Below, piece by piece: positions 27,390-36,566 of a stretch of DNA of 64,000 bases. Source of the stretch: an uncultured Draconibacterium sp. (GTDB lineage: Bacteria; Bacteroidota; Bacteroidia; Bacteroidales; Prolixibacteraceae); contig NZ_OY781365.1 of the NCBI RefSeq assembly GCF_963676815.1, forward strand, positions 1 to 64,000, in the 5' to 3' direction. The notes beneath the pieces were generated by a model. The model saw nothing but the letters and a program-made list of their open reading frames with translations. It searched no databases and was not told the DNA's origin. A program made the translations under genes and the position numbers. Numbering within the stretch: the stretch's first letter is position 1; each line of letters starts with the position of its first letter.

Positions 27390-28610
27390 ATGATACTTTC
27401 AATAGCATGGCGAAACGTTTGGCGAAGCAAAACCCGCAGTATTGTGATGATAGCGGCCATTGCGCTGGGCCTTTTTGCAGGCATATTCATGATGGCATTT
27501 ATGAATGGCATGTACAATTCGCGGATTGAATCGGCCACCAAATCAGAGCTGTCGCACATTCAGGTGCACGCACCTCATTTTTTGGATAACACCGAGTCGG
27601 AATTATTTATTCCGGATGGATTTAAACTGGCTGAAAGAATTGCAGCGCTCGATTCTGTGGAAGCAGCCTCTCCCCGACTGATTGCCGAACCGTTTATTAT
27701 GGCCGCTCACGGAACGGGCGGTGGCAAAATGTTAGGCATCGATCCGGAAAAAGAGAAGCAGGTTACAGATATTTGGGAACACCTGGTTGATGGCACTTAC
27801 CTTGAAAAAACCAGCCGGATGCCTCCTGTTCTTTTAGGCCAAAAATTGGCTGACAAACTGCAGTTAAAAGTTGGTACCAAAATAAATGTACAACTGGTTG
27901 ATTTTAATGGTGATTTATCGTCGAAAGGATATCGCGTGGCAGGCATTTACAAAACGGTAAACACCGGTTTTGATGAAATGCATTTGTTTGTCAACATCAA
28001 CGACCTGCGATCGCAAATTGGCATTCAACCCGACGCTGTGCATGAAATTGCCATTCTTTTAAAAGACAACAGCTTTGCAACAGCGGTAAAACCTGCGGTA
28101 CAAAAAATCGCTACCGGTATGGATGTACAAACCTGGAAAGAACTTAGCCCGGAAATGTCGATCATTACCGATTCGATGGATCAGTACATGTACATTTTCA
28201 TTTTGATTATCCTCATAGCATTATGTTTCGGGATTATCAACACCATGTTGATGGCAGTTCTTGAACGTGTAAAAGAAATTGGAATGCTGATGGCCGTTGG
28301 AATGAACAAACGAAGAATCTTTAACATGATCATCCTGGAATCGATTATGCTGACACTCACCGGAGGCGTAGTCGGGATCTTGTTGGGAATCGGAATTTCC
28401 CGAATTTTCGAGCAACATCCAATCAATCTATCAGCGTTTGCACAGGGATTGGAGCAATACGGGATGTCAACTGAAATTGCAACTGAATTTCCATCCCACT
28501 CACTGGGAATATTAATTACGCTGGTGGTATTAACCGGTTTGATATCGGCGATTTACCCGGCTCGAAAAGCACTAAAATTGAATCCGGCTGAAGCTACAAG
28601 AACAGAATAA
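27390..28610 (+). CDS. ABC transporter permease, MacB/FtsX type (2)
   Basis: 406 aa, paralogue of the preceding gene ('IAWRNVWRSKTRSIV' start, FtsX 'ERVKEIGMLMAVGMNKRRIF'). Four transmembrane helices flank a periplasmic domain. Paired heteromeric permeases plus one ATPase and a LolA-like carrier resemble the LolCDE arrangement. Located 36 bp after permease 1 and 70 bp before the ATPase. Confidence 0.88.
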   Translation: MILSIAWRNVWRSKTRSIVMIAAIALGLFAGIFMMAFMNGMYNSRIESATKSELSHIQVHAPHFLDNTESELFIPDGFKLAERIAALDSVEAASPRLIAEPFIMAAHGTGGGKMLGIDPEKEKQVTDIWEHLVDGTYLEKTSRMPPVLLGQKLADKLQLKVGTKINVQLVDFNGDLSSKGYRVAGIYKTVNTGFDEMHLFVNINDLRSQIGIQPDAVHEIAILLKDNSFATAVKPAVQKIATGMDVQTWKELSPEMSIITDSMDQYMYIFILIILIALCFGIINTMLMAVLERVKEIGMLMAVGMNKRRIFNMIILESIMLTLTGGVVGILLGIGISRIFEQHPINLSAFAQGLEQYGMSTEIATEFPSHSLGILITLVVLTGLISAIYPARKALKLNPAEATRTE

Positions 28611-28640
28611 AAAACATTCACAATTAATATGCAATATAAG

Positions 28641-28680
28641 CTATTAGAGCATTTTCGCATTGAATCATTAAAGCATTGAT
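28641..28680. repeat. Dispersed GCATTAAAGCATT-type repeat
   Basis: 'TAGAGCATTTTCGCATTGAA' then 'TCATTAAAGCATTGAT' directly before the ATPase start codon; same family as 26092-26132. Confidence 0.5.
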
Positions 28681-29364
28681 ATGAAAATAATAGAAATAAA
28701 AAATCTGCACAAAATTTACAACGGAAGCTCCGTGTCCGTGCATGCAGTTAACGGTATAAACATGTCGATTGAAGAAGGCGAATTTACCGCCATTGTTGGT
28801 CCATCCGGATCGGGCAAAACAACCTTGCTGAATATCATTGGTGGATTGGATGATGCTTCAGAAGGATCGGTTGAAATTGAAGGCGTTAAAATCAATGAAT
28901 TATCGTCACGAAAACTGACTGATTTCAGAATGAAAAATATCGGATTTGTCTTCCAGGCTTACAACCTGATTCCCGTTTTGACTGCCAAAGAAAATGTAGA
29001 ATTTATTATGCATTTGCAGGGAAGCAAAAAAGCCGAACGCGATGCACGTACCAGCGAACTTCTAAAAGCCGTTGGATTAGGAGAAATGATGGATCGCCGA
29101 CCATCGAAATTGTCGGGCGGGCAACAACAGCGCGTAGCTGTAGCACGTGCTTTGGCATCAAAACCCAAATTTGTTCTGGCCGATGAGCCAACTGCCAACC
29201 TTGATTCGCACTCCACCGAAAATCTGCTCGATATTATGGAGCAACTTAATAAAGAGGAAAAAATAACGTTTATATTTTCAACACACGACCAGCGGGTGGT
29301 AAACAAAGCGCGACGTGTAATTACCATCGAGGATGGAAAGATCATCAGCGATGAGAGAAAGTAA
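28681..29364 (+). CDS. ABC transporter ATPase, LolD/MacB type
   Basis: 227 aa. Walker A 'GPSGSGKTT' (about 40-48), Q-loop 'FVFQAYNLIPVLT', signature 'LSGGQQQRVAVARAL' (about 140-154), Walker B 'FVLADEPTANLD', H-loop 'STHD'. This pattern, including the 'AYNLIPVLTAKENV' segment, is that of MacB/LolD-class ATPases that drive FtsX-type permeases. Works with the two permeases upstream. Confidence 0.93.
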   Translation: MKIIEIKNLHKIYNGSSVSVHAVNGINMSIEEGEFTAIVGPSGSGKTTLLNIIGGLDDASEGSVEIEGVKINELSSRKLTDFRMKNIGFVFQAYNLIPVLTAKENVEFIMHLQGSKKAERDARTSELLKAVGLGEMMDRRPSKLSGGQQQRVAVARALASKPKFVLADEPTANLDSHSTENLLDIMEQLNKEEKITFIFSTHDQRVVNKARRVITIEDGKIISDERK

Positions 29365-29405
29365 AAGCCACCTTTTTGATGCGCTTTAAACATGAAAATT
29401 AAACA

Positions 29406-30077
29406 ATGAGAAACGCGAAGATTTGCATAGCAATTTTATTCATCGGTCTGTTCATAGAAGCTTCGGGCAATGAAGAGTTAAAAGACCGTACATTAAACAC
29501 GGCAGCCGATGTCAACTACTTGTCGGAGTTGGAAAAGGAAGTGGTTTACGAAATCAATTTGTTCCGTTCAAATCCGTCGGAGTATGCTGAGAAATATATT
29601 GCTCCCCTCGCCCAATATTACGACAAAAAAATATTGCATTACCCCGGCGATAAATCGATAATGACGCAGGAAGGAGTAAGTGCTTTGCACGAATGTGTAC
29701 GTGTTTTAAAAAAGGCGACTCCGGCACCGGTTTTATTTCCTGATAAACTTTTAACAAAAGCGGCTAATGACCATCAAAATGATCAGGCAAAAACCGGCCA
29801 AACAGGGCACATCGGAAGAGATCGTTCAAACTCAAAAGACAGGATTGAGAGATATGGGAAATGGCAGGTTCGTATAGCCGAAAATATTGCTTATGGAAAT
29901 ATTTCGGCTCAGCAGATCGTCATTTTTCTATTAATCGACGATGGCGTTAAAAGCCGTGGTCATCGGGCAAATCTTCTTCAACCTGATTTTAAACGAATTG
30001 GCGTAGCATGCGGCACACATCCGCGATACAGCACCATGTGTGTTATGGATTTTGCCGGCGGCATGGAAAACAAATAG
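29406..30077 (+). CDS. Secreted CAP/SCP domain protein
   Basis: 223 aa, signal peptide about 1-20. CAP (cysteine-rich secretory, PR-1) fold: 'YEINLFRSNPSEYA', His in 'GQTGHIGRDRSN', 'VRIAENIAYG' (GENI-type motif with Glu), 'RGHRANLLQPDFKRIGVACG'. CAP proteins bind sterols, lipids or peptides outside the cell. It belongs to the exporter operon, which fits a lipid theme, but this is inference. Confidence 0.85.
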   Translation: MRNAKICIAILFIGLFIEASGNEELKDRTLNTAADVNYLSELEKEVVYEINLFRSNPSEYAEKYIAPLAQYYDKKILHYPGDKSIMTQEGVSALHECVRVLKKATPAPVLFPDKLLTKAANDHQNDQAKTGQTGHIGRDRSNSKDRIERYGKWQVRIAENIAYGNISAQQIVIFLLIDDGVKSRGHRANLLQPDFKRIGVACGTHPRYSTMCVMDFAGGMENK

Positions 30078-30103
30078 AAAATACCAAAACAACAAACCAC
30101 AGT

Positions 30104-31276
30104 ATGAAAAAAACATTACTCATACTATCATTTATACTTTTCAGCCTTGGGCTGATGGCGCAGTCTAATCTATCGTTTTACGGCTACGTAAAAGATTTGG
30201 GCATGTATTATCATCCGGTTGAACCGATTCCCATCTCCGCAAATAAATCGCTTGATTACCTTTTTCTGAATGAGATACACAATCGTTTAAATTTCAGGTG
30301 GTACGCGTCGGACAAACTAACTTTTGCGCTGGAAGCCCGCAACCGCATTTACATGGGACAAATGATCCGTGAGTTTCCGAATTATGAAGATTTAGTTGAT
30401 GCAGATAACGGTTACCTCGACATGGGAACTATTTTGCTTTCGGCTGATAGCTGGTTTTTACACACCATGCTCGACCGTGCATGGATTGATTACACCAGTG
30501 GAAAACTACAGGTTCGACTAGGGCGACAACGTATCAACTGGGGTACTAACCTGGTTTGGAATCCGAACGATGTGTTTAACACTTTTTCATACTTCGATTT
30601 TGATTATGAGGAACGCCCCGGTACCGACGGAATTAGGTTGCAATACTACACTGGCGTAACTTCTTCGGCAGAGTTGGTCTATAAAATCGGGCACAACAAC
30701 GACGAAACGGCCATTGCCGGAATGTATCGGTTTTCGAAATTCAATTACGACATCCAGTTTTTAGGTGGTTGGGTTGGTAAAGATTATGTGGTTGGCGGCG
30801 GATGGGCCGGCGATATTAAAGGTGCCGGATTCCGCGGTGAAGCAACATGGTTTCGTCCGCGTGACAAAGAAGATTCGAATAACTTCGAATCGTTTGTTGC
30901 ATCAGTTTCTGCAGATTATACATTTCCCAACAGTTTATATCTGCATTTCGGAACTTTATTCAACAGTTACGGAACTACCGGAGATGCAGGCGGCCGCAGT
31001 TTCTTTGCTCCCGATATTTCGGCAAAAATGCTGTCGTTAGGCAAATATCAACTGTTTGGGCAAATCAGCTATCCTGTTACTCCCCTGCTTTCGGCCAACA
31101 TGTCGACAATGCTAAATCCCTGCGACGGCTCCTCGTTTCTTGGTCCTTCTGTAACTTACTCGCTGGGTAACAATTGGGAATTAATGTTGAATGGACAGTT
31201 ATTTCTCGGACGCCAGGGAACAGAATACGGCGATTATGGACAAGCAATTTATGCACGTATAAAATGGGCATTTTAA
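30104..31276 (+). CDS. Outer-membrane beta-barrel protein of exporter operon
   Basis: 390 aa from the ATG before KKTLLILSF, giving a clean signal peptide (1-20, ending GLMAQ); the longer open frame overlaps the CAP gene and is rejected. The mature part is rich in alternating aromatic strands ('LSFYGYVKDLGMYYH', 'RFRLGRQRINWG'-like 'VRLGRQRINWGTNLVWNPND') and ends in Phe, as outer-membrane barrels do. The RINWG segment resembles DUF1302/alginate-export barrels. Probably the outer-membrane end of the ABC/LolA-like system. Confidence 0.72.
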   Translation: MKKTLLILSFILFSLGLMAQSNLSFYGYVKDLGMYYHPVEPIPISANKSLDYLFLNEIHNRLNFRWYASDKLTFALEARNRIYMGQMIREFPNYEDLVDADNGYLDMGTILLSADSWFLHTMLDRAWIDYTSGKLQVRLGRQRINWGTNLVWNPNDVFNTFSYFDFDYEERPGTDGIRLQYYTGVTSSAELVYKIGHNNDETAIAGMYRFSKFNYDIQFLGGWVGKDYVVGGGWAGDIKGAGFRGEATWFRPRDKEDSNNFESFVASVSADYTFPNSLYLHFGTLFNSYGTTGDAGGRSFFAPDISAKMLSLGKYQLFGQISYPVTPLLSANMSTMLNPCDGSSFLGPSVTYSLGNNWELMLNGQLFLGRQGTEYGDYGQAIYARIKWAF

Positions 31277-31436
31277 TGATAGAAAACAGCCCTCATCCTC
31301 ATAAAGCCCCTTACACCGTTGATTAAGAATTATTAACAGAGCACAGCCTTATTATCACCTCCTAAACTTCTATTAAAGACTTATTTGTCTTAATTTTGAT
31401 AGTTATTCAAATTATTCATTATTAAACTTTTAAGTC

Positions 31437-31772
31437 ATGGGAATTATTCTTGCTCCTTTAAAAAAGGATAAACTTGATGCCTGGAAAGATTGGGCAAAAT
31501 CGCTTACTGGAGAGCAGAATGAGGCATTTAATGCGTTCAACAAAAAACATGGGCTAACACGCCACGATGCCTGGTTAGCAGAAACACCCGATGGTCCGGT
31601 TGTGGTTGCCTTGCACGAGGGACCGGGATCCGACAAATTTTTACAAAGCGTAGCGTCAACAGACGGGCCTTTCGAAAACAGTTTTAAAGAAAAGGTACTG
31701 GAATTTCATGATATGGACATATCAGCACCACCGCCAGGACCGGCACCTGTAAAAATGATTTCATCAGATTGA
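31437..31772 (+). CDS. Small protein, possibly ABM-like fold, unknown
   Basis: 111 aa, no signal peptide. 'LDAWKDWAKSLTGEQNEAFN' helix then 'HDAWLAETPDGPVVVALHEG' strand; the alternating helix/strand layout and small size recall antibiotic-biosynthesis-monooxygenase-type dimeric ferredoxin-like domains, but no family was recognised. Pro-rich C-terminus (APPPGPAPVK). A TAATTTTG element at 31391-31398 is a candidate -7 box. Confidence 0.65.
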   Translation: MGIILAPLKKDKLDAWKDWAKSLTGEQNEAFNAFNKKHGLTRHDAWLAETPDGPVVVALHEGPGSDKFLQSVASTDGPFENSFKEKVLEFHDMDISAPPPGPAPVKMISSD

Positions 31773-31827
31773 AATTGATCTCCCCAACTAAAAACTTTAT
31801 GAATTCATAAGACCGAAAAATGCCGGT

Positions 31828-32250
31828 TTATAAAACATTATTCCTTTTAGAATCAGTAGAAGGAACATGATTCTTCTGGACAATTTCGTGGTTGTAAACC
31901 ACGCCCCTCTTAATAGCTATATGAAGTTCAGTTTCGTGTGGATCGCCTTCTCCGTCAGAATCAATTGGAATCCGAAGCGTTCCGTCGTACCAAGCAGCCA
32001 CCATTTTGGGGCCGGATAGAACGTCCCGGGGATTGATAACGATCGTTGGACTCACCTGCTGAAACCCCGTCAGGTAAAGCACATTATTTCGGATGCGCCA
32101 GGAAGCCATATATCCTTTCCGACATTCCGGTATTTTTCCTCTAAATGCAGGAATATCAGGATGCGCATCGAAAAACGCTTTTAAAGGATTTGATAACAGC
32201 TTAAACAACGCTCCGTCGAGGTAAATTCTATCTTTTTGTTGAATAGCCAT
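31828..32250 (-). CDS. Conserved-looking hypothetical protein, 140 aa
   Basis: No signal peptide or membrane helix. Segments 'GYMASWRIRNNVLYLTGFQQ' and 'MVAAWYDGTLRIPIDSDG' suggest a beta-rich domain. No family recognised. Stands alone between the small ABM-like gene and the truncated haemoglobin, with a 286-bp AT-rich gap upstream that holds no other recognisable gene. Confidence 0.65.
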   Translation of the reverse strand: MAIQQKDRIYLDGALFKLLSNPLKAFFDAHPDIPAFRGKIPECRKGYMASWRIRNNVLYLTGFQQVSPTIVINPRDVLSGPKMVAAWYDGTLRIPIDSDGEGDPHETELHIAIKRGVVYNHEIVQKNHVPSTDSKRNNVL

Positions 32251-32536
32251 TTTTCTGGTTTAATTAGTTAAAAATTCGAGTATACTCTTTGATAAAAAGT
32301 CTGTAGTCCGGTCTAAACGTAAATGTATTGCCCGACCATTGATAAAAATAAAACACAATTTTCGAATCTGATAATCAATGCGTATGTTTTCAAACAAGTT
32401 TATCGACTGTAAAACCTCAGACATATGTGAATTTACAAATCCAAAACCTCAATAAAACGAAGCACAACTTTAAATACCTATTTGTCTTTTATTGTACAAA
32501 TCCTTAACTTGTATATTACATCAAAACTAAAACGAC

Positions 32537-32923
32537 ATGGGAAAACAAGAAGGAAAAAGCCTTTACGAAAGATTGGGAGGCATCGGAGGAATTACAACAA
32601 TTGTTGACGACATTGTAGAAAACCACATGAGTAACCCGGCAATTAACAAACGATTTTTACCGTTAAAGGACGATCCGGAACATTTTGCAGCAGTGCGACA
32701 ACACCTTATTAACTTTTTGGCCGCCGGAAGTGGTGGACCGGAACAATACACCGGAAAAGACATGCTTTCTTCTCACAAAGGAATGAACATTAGCCAGGGC
32801 GAATACATGCATACCATTGACGATATTATGAAAGCTTTGGCAAAAAACAACATTGATGAGCAAACGCAAAAAGATGTACTGGCAATTGCCTATTCGTTAA
32901 AAGGCGATATTGCAGGAGTTTGA
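32537..32923 (+). CDS. Group 1 truncated haemoglobin
   Basis: 128 aa. 'SLYERLGGIGGITTIVDDIV' is the start of the 2/2 globin fold; the proximal His is in 'VRQHLINFLAAGSGG' and the GG motifs after the E and F helices are present. Group 1 (TrHbN-type) globins bind O2 or NO and commonly detoxify nitric oxide in anaerobes and microaerophiles. Single gene with a strong terminator behind it. Confidence 0.9.
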   Translation: MGKQEGKSLYERLGGIGGITTIVDDIVENHMSNPAINKRFLPLKDDPEHFAAVRQHLINFLAAGSGGPEQYTGKDMLSSHKGMNISQGEYMHTIDDIMKALAKNNIDEQTQKDVLAIAYSLKGDIAGV

Positions 32924-32941
32924 ATGGCCAAAACTAAACCT

Positions 32942-32984
32942 AAAAAAAGCAGTAGCGTAACAATGTCACACTACTGCTTTTTTT
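32942..32984. terminator. Bidirectional terminator (haemoglobin / ssb)
   Basis: AAAAAAGCAGTAG / CTACTGCTTTTTTT with a loop of about 15 bases, between the convergent haemoglobin and ssb genes. Confidence 0.85.
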
Positions 32985-33005
32985 GTGGATTAACATTAGC
33001 AGCTA

Positions 33006-33347
33006 TTAATTCGAAGCTTTGTCCAACATCAGTAAGGAATTAATAACCACCTCGGTCATATACTGTTTCTCCCCGTTTTTGTCTTCCCATTGCCGATTGG
33101 TCAATTTTCCTTCAATGGCAATCTCTTTTCCTTTTTTCAGATATTTCTCAGCCACCTCTGCATTTTTACCCCAGGCTACCAAACGGTGCCATGTAGTTTC
33201 GGTTTGCTTATTACCGTGGCTGTCGCGATAAATTTCGTTGGTTGCAATATTAAAATTGGCAACTACTTTTCCACTCTCTAATCGTCTTACTTTTGGATCT
33301 TCTCCCAGGTGACCTAACAATCGTACGCTGTTTCTTAATGCATTCAT
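33006..33347 (-). CDS. ssb: Single-stranded DNA-binding protein (short paralogue)
   Basis: 113 aa OB-fold: 'MNALRNSVRLLGHLGEDPKV', 'VVANFNIATNE', 'TTWHRLVAWGKNAEVAEKYL', 'GKEIAIEGKLTNRQWEDKNG'. Shorter than housekeeping SSB (about 150-180 aa); the disordered tail and acidic tip that recruits partner proteins are missing, so it is probably a second, specialised SSB. Divergent from the zinc-ribbon gene. Confidence 0.9.
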   Translation of the reverse strand: MNALRNSVRLLGHLGEDPKVRRLESGKVVANFNIATNEIYRDSHGNKQTETTWHRLVAWGKNAEVAEKYLKKGKEIAIEGKLTNRQWEDKNGEKQYMTEVVINSLLMLDKASN

Positions 33348-33471
33348 GATATTTCTTTTTAGTTATTAAATGTAGGACTGTATCTTTTGCGAGTCCTTTA
33401 ACGCAATTGTTGAAACAAATGTAGAATGGCAGGAAAAGCTTAACCGGTTTTTAAACGTTTGTAGTCGACAA

Positions 33472-33491
33472 TAAACGTTTGCAAACGTTTA
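33472..33491. promoter_or_regulatory. 20-bp perfect palindrome, operator candidate
   Basis: TAAACGTTTGCAAACGTTTA is a perfect palindrome. Half-copies TTAAACGTTTG (from 33461) and ACAAACG (33491-33497) flank it, giving a cluster of AAACGTTTG motifs between divergent ssb and zinc-ribbon genes. It contains the -33 TTTG (33478-33481) of the promoter described next, so a binding protein would compete with RNA polymerase. Confidence 0.75.
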
Positions 33492-33509
33492 CAAACGGAT
33501 ATATTTTTG
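33478..33509 (+). promoter_or_regulatory. Promoter of zinc-ribbon gene
   Basis: TTTG (33478-33481), 20 bp, TATTTTTG (33502-33509): a full match to the Bacteroidetes promoter consensus, about 40 bp before the ATG. Confidence 0.7.
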
Positions 33510-33549
33510 TATATTAGCATTTTAACAACTCAACCCAAAACAATAAAAA

Positions 33550-33903
33550 ATGGAAATAAGAACTTGTCTCGAATGTGGAGACCCTTTAAAAGGCCGGGCC
33601 GATCAGAAATTTTGCAACGATAGTTGCCGTAACGCCTATAACAATAAAAAGACCGGAGGATCGACCAATTACATGCGAAAGATTAACCGAATTCTGAAGA
33701 ATAATCACTCGATTTTGGAAGAACTAAACCCGGAAGAAAAAACTACTACTTACAAAAGCACGCTGACAAAACGCGGCTTTAACTTTACCTATTTTACCAA
33801 CACTTACACCACCAAAACCGGACGCATCTACTATTTTGTTTACGACCAGGGATATGCTGAGCTGGAAGGCAACAAACTAATGCTGGTAAAAAATGAGGAA
33901 TAA
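33550..33903 (+). CDS. Small zinc-ribbon-like protein
   Basis: 117 aa. N-terminal CxxC (RTCLECGDP) and CxxxC (KFCNDSCRNAYNNK) form a treble-clef/zinc-ribbon of the 'REKFCSDSCRN' kind; the rest is a basic helix (about 40-60) and a beta-rich tail ending 'GNKLMLVKNEE'. Likely nucleic-acid or protein binding; it could itself be the factor acting at the adjacent palindrome. Function unknown. Confidence 0.78.
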   Translation: MEIRTCLECGDPLKGRADQKFCNDSCRNAYNNKKTGGSTNYMRKINRILKNNHSILEELNPEEKTTTYKSTLTKRGFNFTYFTNTYTTKTGRIYYFVYDQGYAELEGNKLMLVKNEE

Positions 33904-34009
33904 GGATTTTGAATGAACATTCATCTCCATCTCACAAAAACATGTGGTTGTGCCGGGCTGCTTCGCTATTTTTCTAATCTCACTCTTGCAGATAAACTTT
34001 AACAGCTGA

Positions 34010-34057
34010 TTAACTATTGGCTGTTCGCTAAAATTTTACCGGACTGCCAATAGTTAA
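34010..34057. repeat. Long-armed inverted repeat
   Basis: TTAACTATTGGC and its exact complement GCCAATAGTTAA enclose 24 bases. It lies 20 bp beyond the stop of the lipoprotein gene on the other strand and could fold in transcripts of either neighbour; it lacks a T-run. Confidence 0.55.
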
Positions 34058-34077
34058 TTATGAATGATACTTAGCTG

Positions 34078-35925
34078 TTAATTTTCAGCAGTTGTAGTTT
34101 CAAAGGTTACTCTGCCAACTTCTATTAAATCTCCATTTTTTACCAAACAAAAGGGTTCGTGTTTTCCGTCACTTGTTGGAGTATAAACATTTGTTGTTTT
34201 TCCTGTAATGCCGGTCATTGTAAGCGGATATTTCCAGTTTCCTCCGTCCACGCCGTCCCACATTACAAACATGAGTGGAGCCGGAAGCCCGAAGAAATCT
34301 GTAATTTGCACCTCAACTTCTTTTTCCTGTCCCAAAATCGTATTCTTTATACCATCGTCTTTAATCAAATGCATTGCATCTGGCGTATGCCAAATAGGAA
34401 TTTCCGGCGACAACGGAATTTCCGGAGTATCAAGATGTTTATTGTAGCCAAAAAAATCGAGCCACACACCAGGTTTAAATGCGGGTTTAATTCCTAAGGC
34501 CGATCCCCATCCAATATAAGCCCGTGGAGCTTCGGTAGTATCCTGCATATTAACGCTTTCACCGGCACCGATACTCATTACATTAATGGCATGAAGCGGT
34601 AAAGCAATCTCCGGCCCTGCAACATCATAAAGACTGAATCCAAGACTCGGCCTGATAGAAAGATCGTGGGTAAATTTGGCAATTGCCTCCATTCTAAACG
34701 GACGTTGCACGATTTGCAGTTTTGGTTTTTCGCACTCAAAATGCGGAGTAAAGCTCTCATTAAACTTAACATGAATATATGGCTTACTTTTGTTAATGGA
34801 AATACCATTGTAAGCAGCGTCATAAGAAGCGCCTACTTTTGTTTTTGGGAAGAGTGTTTCTAACTCCAGTCCTGTCACCATCTTTAACTCGCCTCCCAAC
34901 TCAAAGTGAACACCTAAAATGAGCTGACACTCAACATGAATCATTACAGGAACACCACCAACAGGAAACGTAAACTGCAGCACCTTAGGATCAAAAAGTG
35001 GTACGTCTTCATCAACCAATGGTACGGAGCCTTGTGCTTCAACGCCAATATCTCCCCAAATATTGATGTACGTAGAATCTGCAGTTACTGAAAAACTGGC
35101 TTTTGCGCCATCCACTGCCTCTACTGAACCCGGAAAAGGCCAGGGCAAGTGAGTACTAAAACTCCTTTTGTGAGTACCAGTGGAGAATTCGGCTTTCAAA
35201 TTGGTATTGAATGAGAACCCGAAATCTTCTAACCCTACTGTTATAGGTAAGGGTAAATAAACCTGTGGATTAAATTGATGCGTAAAGCCAACATTTCCAT
35301 GCGGATTGCCGAGATCTCCGGATTTGGTCAAGGGCTTGTTTTCCCTCGCAGAAAAGAGAACGACACGTTTATCACCGTCGAGCATAACAACCTCCGAAGG
35401 GTGTACCCTGCCTTTGTTGTCGGTTAACATTTTGCTGAGTTCTTCGTTGCTTAAAATCGACGCGTTTTTGTTTAGCGTTTGCAGATTGCTGAATCCGGGA
35501 TCGAAGTCAAATTTGATGTTCGCATTATCAAAAACATTATGTAAAAATCCAGGCTGTGTTTTAAAAACATATTCGTTGTTAGTTGATTCAACACCTGTAA
35601 CCTTACAGATAATTGCGGTAGGTTGCATATTGATGTGAAAAACGGTTAATGTATCGGGTTCAAATGCAACGCCTAGTTGTGTGTTTCTGTCAAATCTCAA
35701 AACTCCGGTTACTTCATCGAAATCAACACCCGGCTGACCACCACCATGGGTCATCGCGCTATTTTCCAAAATGATTACCTGGTCATTCAGTATTAGCCGG
35801 TCACCTTCGTCGTAAACTATTTCGGGTTCGCCGATTAAGGTATCATCTTTTTGGCATGAAGTAAATGAAATTGCGGAGAGCAATACAAGCAGTGTATATA
35901 TTGAAAAATGGTTTCTTTTTTTCAT
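34078..35925 (-). CDS. Large lipoprotein of unknown function
   Basis: 615 aa. Lipoprotein signal ending 'AISFTSC' (Cys about 24), then 'QKDDTLIGEPEIVYDEGDRL'. The body is beta-rich with Gly/Pro turns and no recognised domain; a region about 200-420 repeatedly mentions strand pairs such as 'VNIWGDIGVEAQGSVPLVDE'-like segments. Secreted or surface-exposed by its signal. Next gene upstream on the same strand is another small lipoprotein, separated by 118 bp. Confidence 0.7.
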   Translation of the reverse strand: MKKRNHFSIYTLLVLLSAISFTSCQKDDTLIGEPEIVYDEGDRLILNDQVIILENSAMTHGGGQPGVDFDEVTGVLRFDRNTQLGVAFEPDTLTVFHINMQPTAIICKVTGVESTNNEYVFKTQPGFLHNVFDNANIKFDFDPGFSNLQTLNKNASILSNEELSKMLTDNKGRVHPSEVVMLDGDKRVVLFSARENKPLTKSGDLGNPHGNVGFTHQFNPQVYLPLPITVGLEDFGFSFNTNLKAEFSTGTHKRSFSTHLPWPFPGSVEAVDGAKASFSVTADSTYINIWGDIGVEAQGSVPLVDEDVPLFDPKVLQFTFPVGGVPVMIHVECQLILGVHFELGGELKMVTGLELETLFPKTKVGASYDAAYNGISINKSKPYIHVKFNESFTPHFECEKPKLQIVQRPFRMEAIAKFTHDLSIRPSLGFSLYDVAGPEIALPLHAINVMSIGAGESVNMQDTTEAPRAYIGWGSALGIKPAFKPGVWLDFFGYNKHLDTPEIPLSPEIPIWHTPDAMHLIKDDGIKNTILGQEKEVEVQITDFFGLPAPLMFVMWDGVDGGNWKYPLTMTGITGKTTNVYTPTSDGKHEPFCLVKNGDLIEVGRVTFETTTAEN

Positions 35926-36043
35926 TTGTCTATTTTTTAAGCATCACGTATTTAAGACAGTCATTACACAATGGTAGCTTTGCGTGACTTAATAATTCCG
36001 GCAAAGCGGTTTTAATACGCTAGCATTGTTAGTATAAAATTGG

Positions 36044-36424
36044 CTAATTAAGAGGGATTGGCTGGTCGAGTTTGGTTACTACTTCGAACCGCTGTCCGAT
36101 TTGCAAAGCATTTTTTGTGGCTGCAACGTCGCTGGTGTTATCCAGTCCATCCTTTTCCACAAAAAAATAGTATTTCTGTTCCTCAAGACTTTCAAAAAGT
36201 ACCTTTCCTGCAGCATCAGTTTGGAGCGTAGCAATGGTATCTTGTTTTAGAAACCAGTCATCCTCTGTGGCATAAAGCGATACGCTGGCATCTGCTACAG
36301 GCACCAGGTACTTGCTGATAACATTAATTTGCAGCTGTGGTGCCGGCAACTCTGTTTCGGTTTCGTTGCAGGCCTGAAACAAAAGGATTAAGGCCAATAA
36401 TGCAATAATTTTGATCTTTTTCAT
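36044..36424 (-). CDS. Small lipoprotein with carboxypeptidase-regulatory-like domain
   Basis: About 126 aa from Met4 of the open frame (MKKIKIIALLALILLFQAC, lipid-modified Cys at about 19). The rest, 'ISKYLVPVADASVSLYATED' and 'AAGKVLFESLEEQKYYFFVE', is a transthyretin-like/CarboxypepD_reg fold common in Bacteroidetes surface proteins. Probably co-transcribed with the large lipoprotein downstream. Confidence 0.75.
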   Translation of the reverse strand: MKKIKIIALLALILLFQACNETETELPAPQLQINVISKYLVPVADASVSLYATEDDWFLKQDTIATLQTDAAGKVLFESLEEQKYYFFVEKDGLDNTSDVAATKNALQIGQRFEVVTKLDQPIPLN

Positions 36425-36566
36425 AAATGACAATTTTGGTTAAGGATTTGTGTTTGTAAACATAAAATTAAAAGGGAAAATTGAAATTGCCCTATGTGAA
36501 ATAATGAATTAACCTATGTTAATTTTTTTCTATTTTTAAGCGATTATTGTTTTTCAAACCCATTAT

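Noticed and set aside
30008..30103. 32-codon extension of the outer-membrane protein
   Set aside because: Overlaps the CAP gene and precedes a clean signal peptide at 30104.
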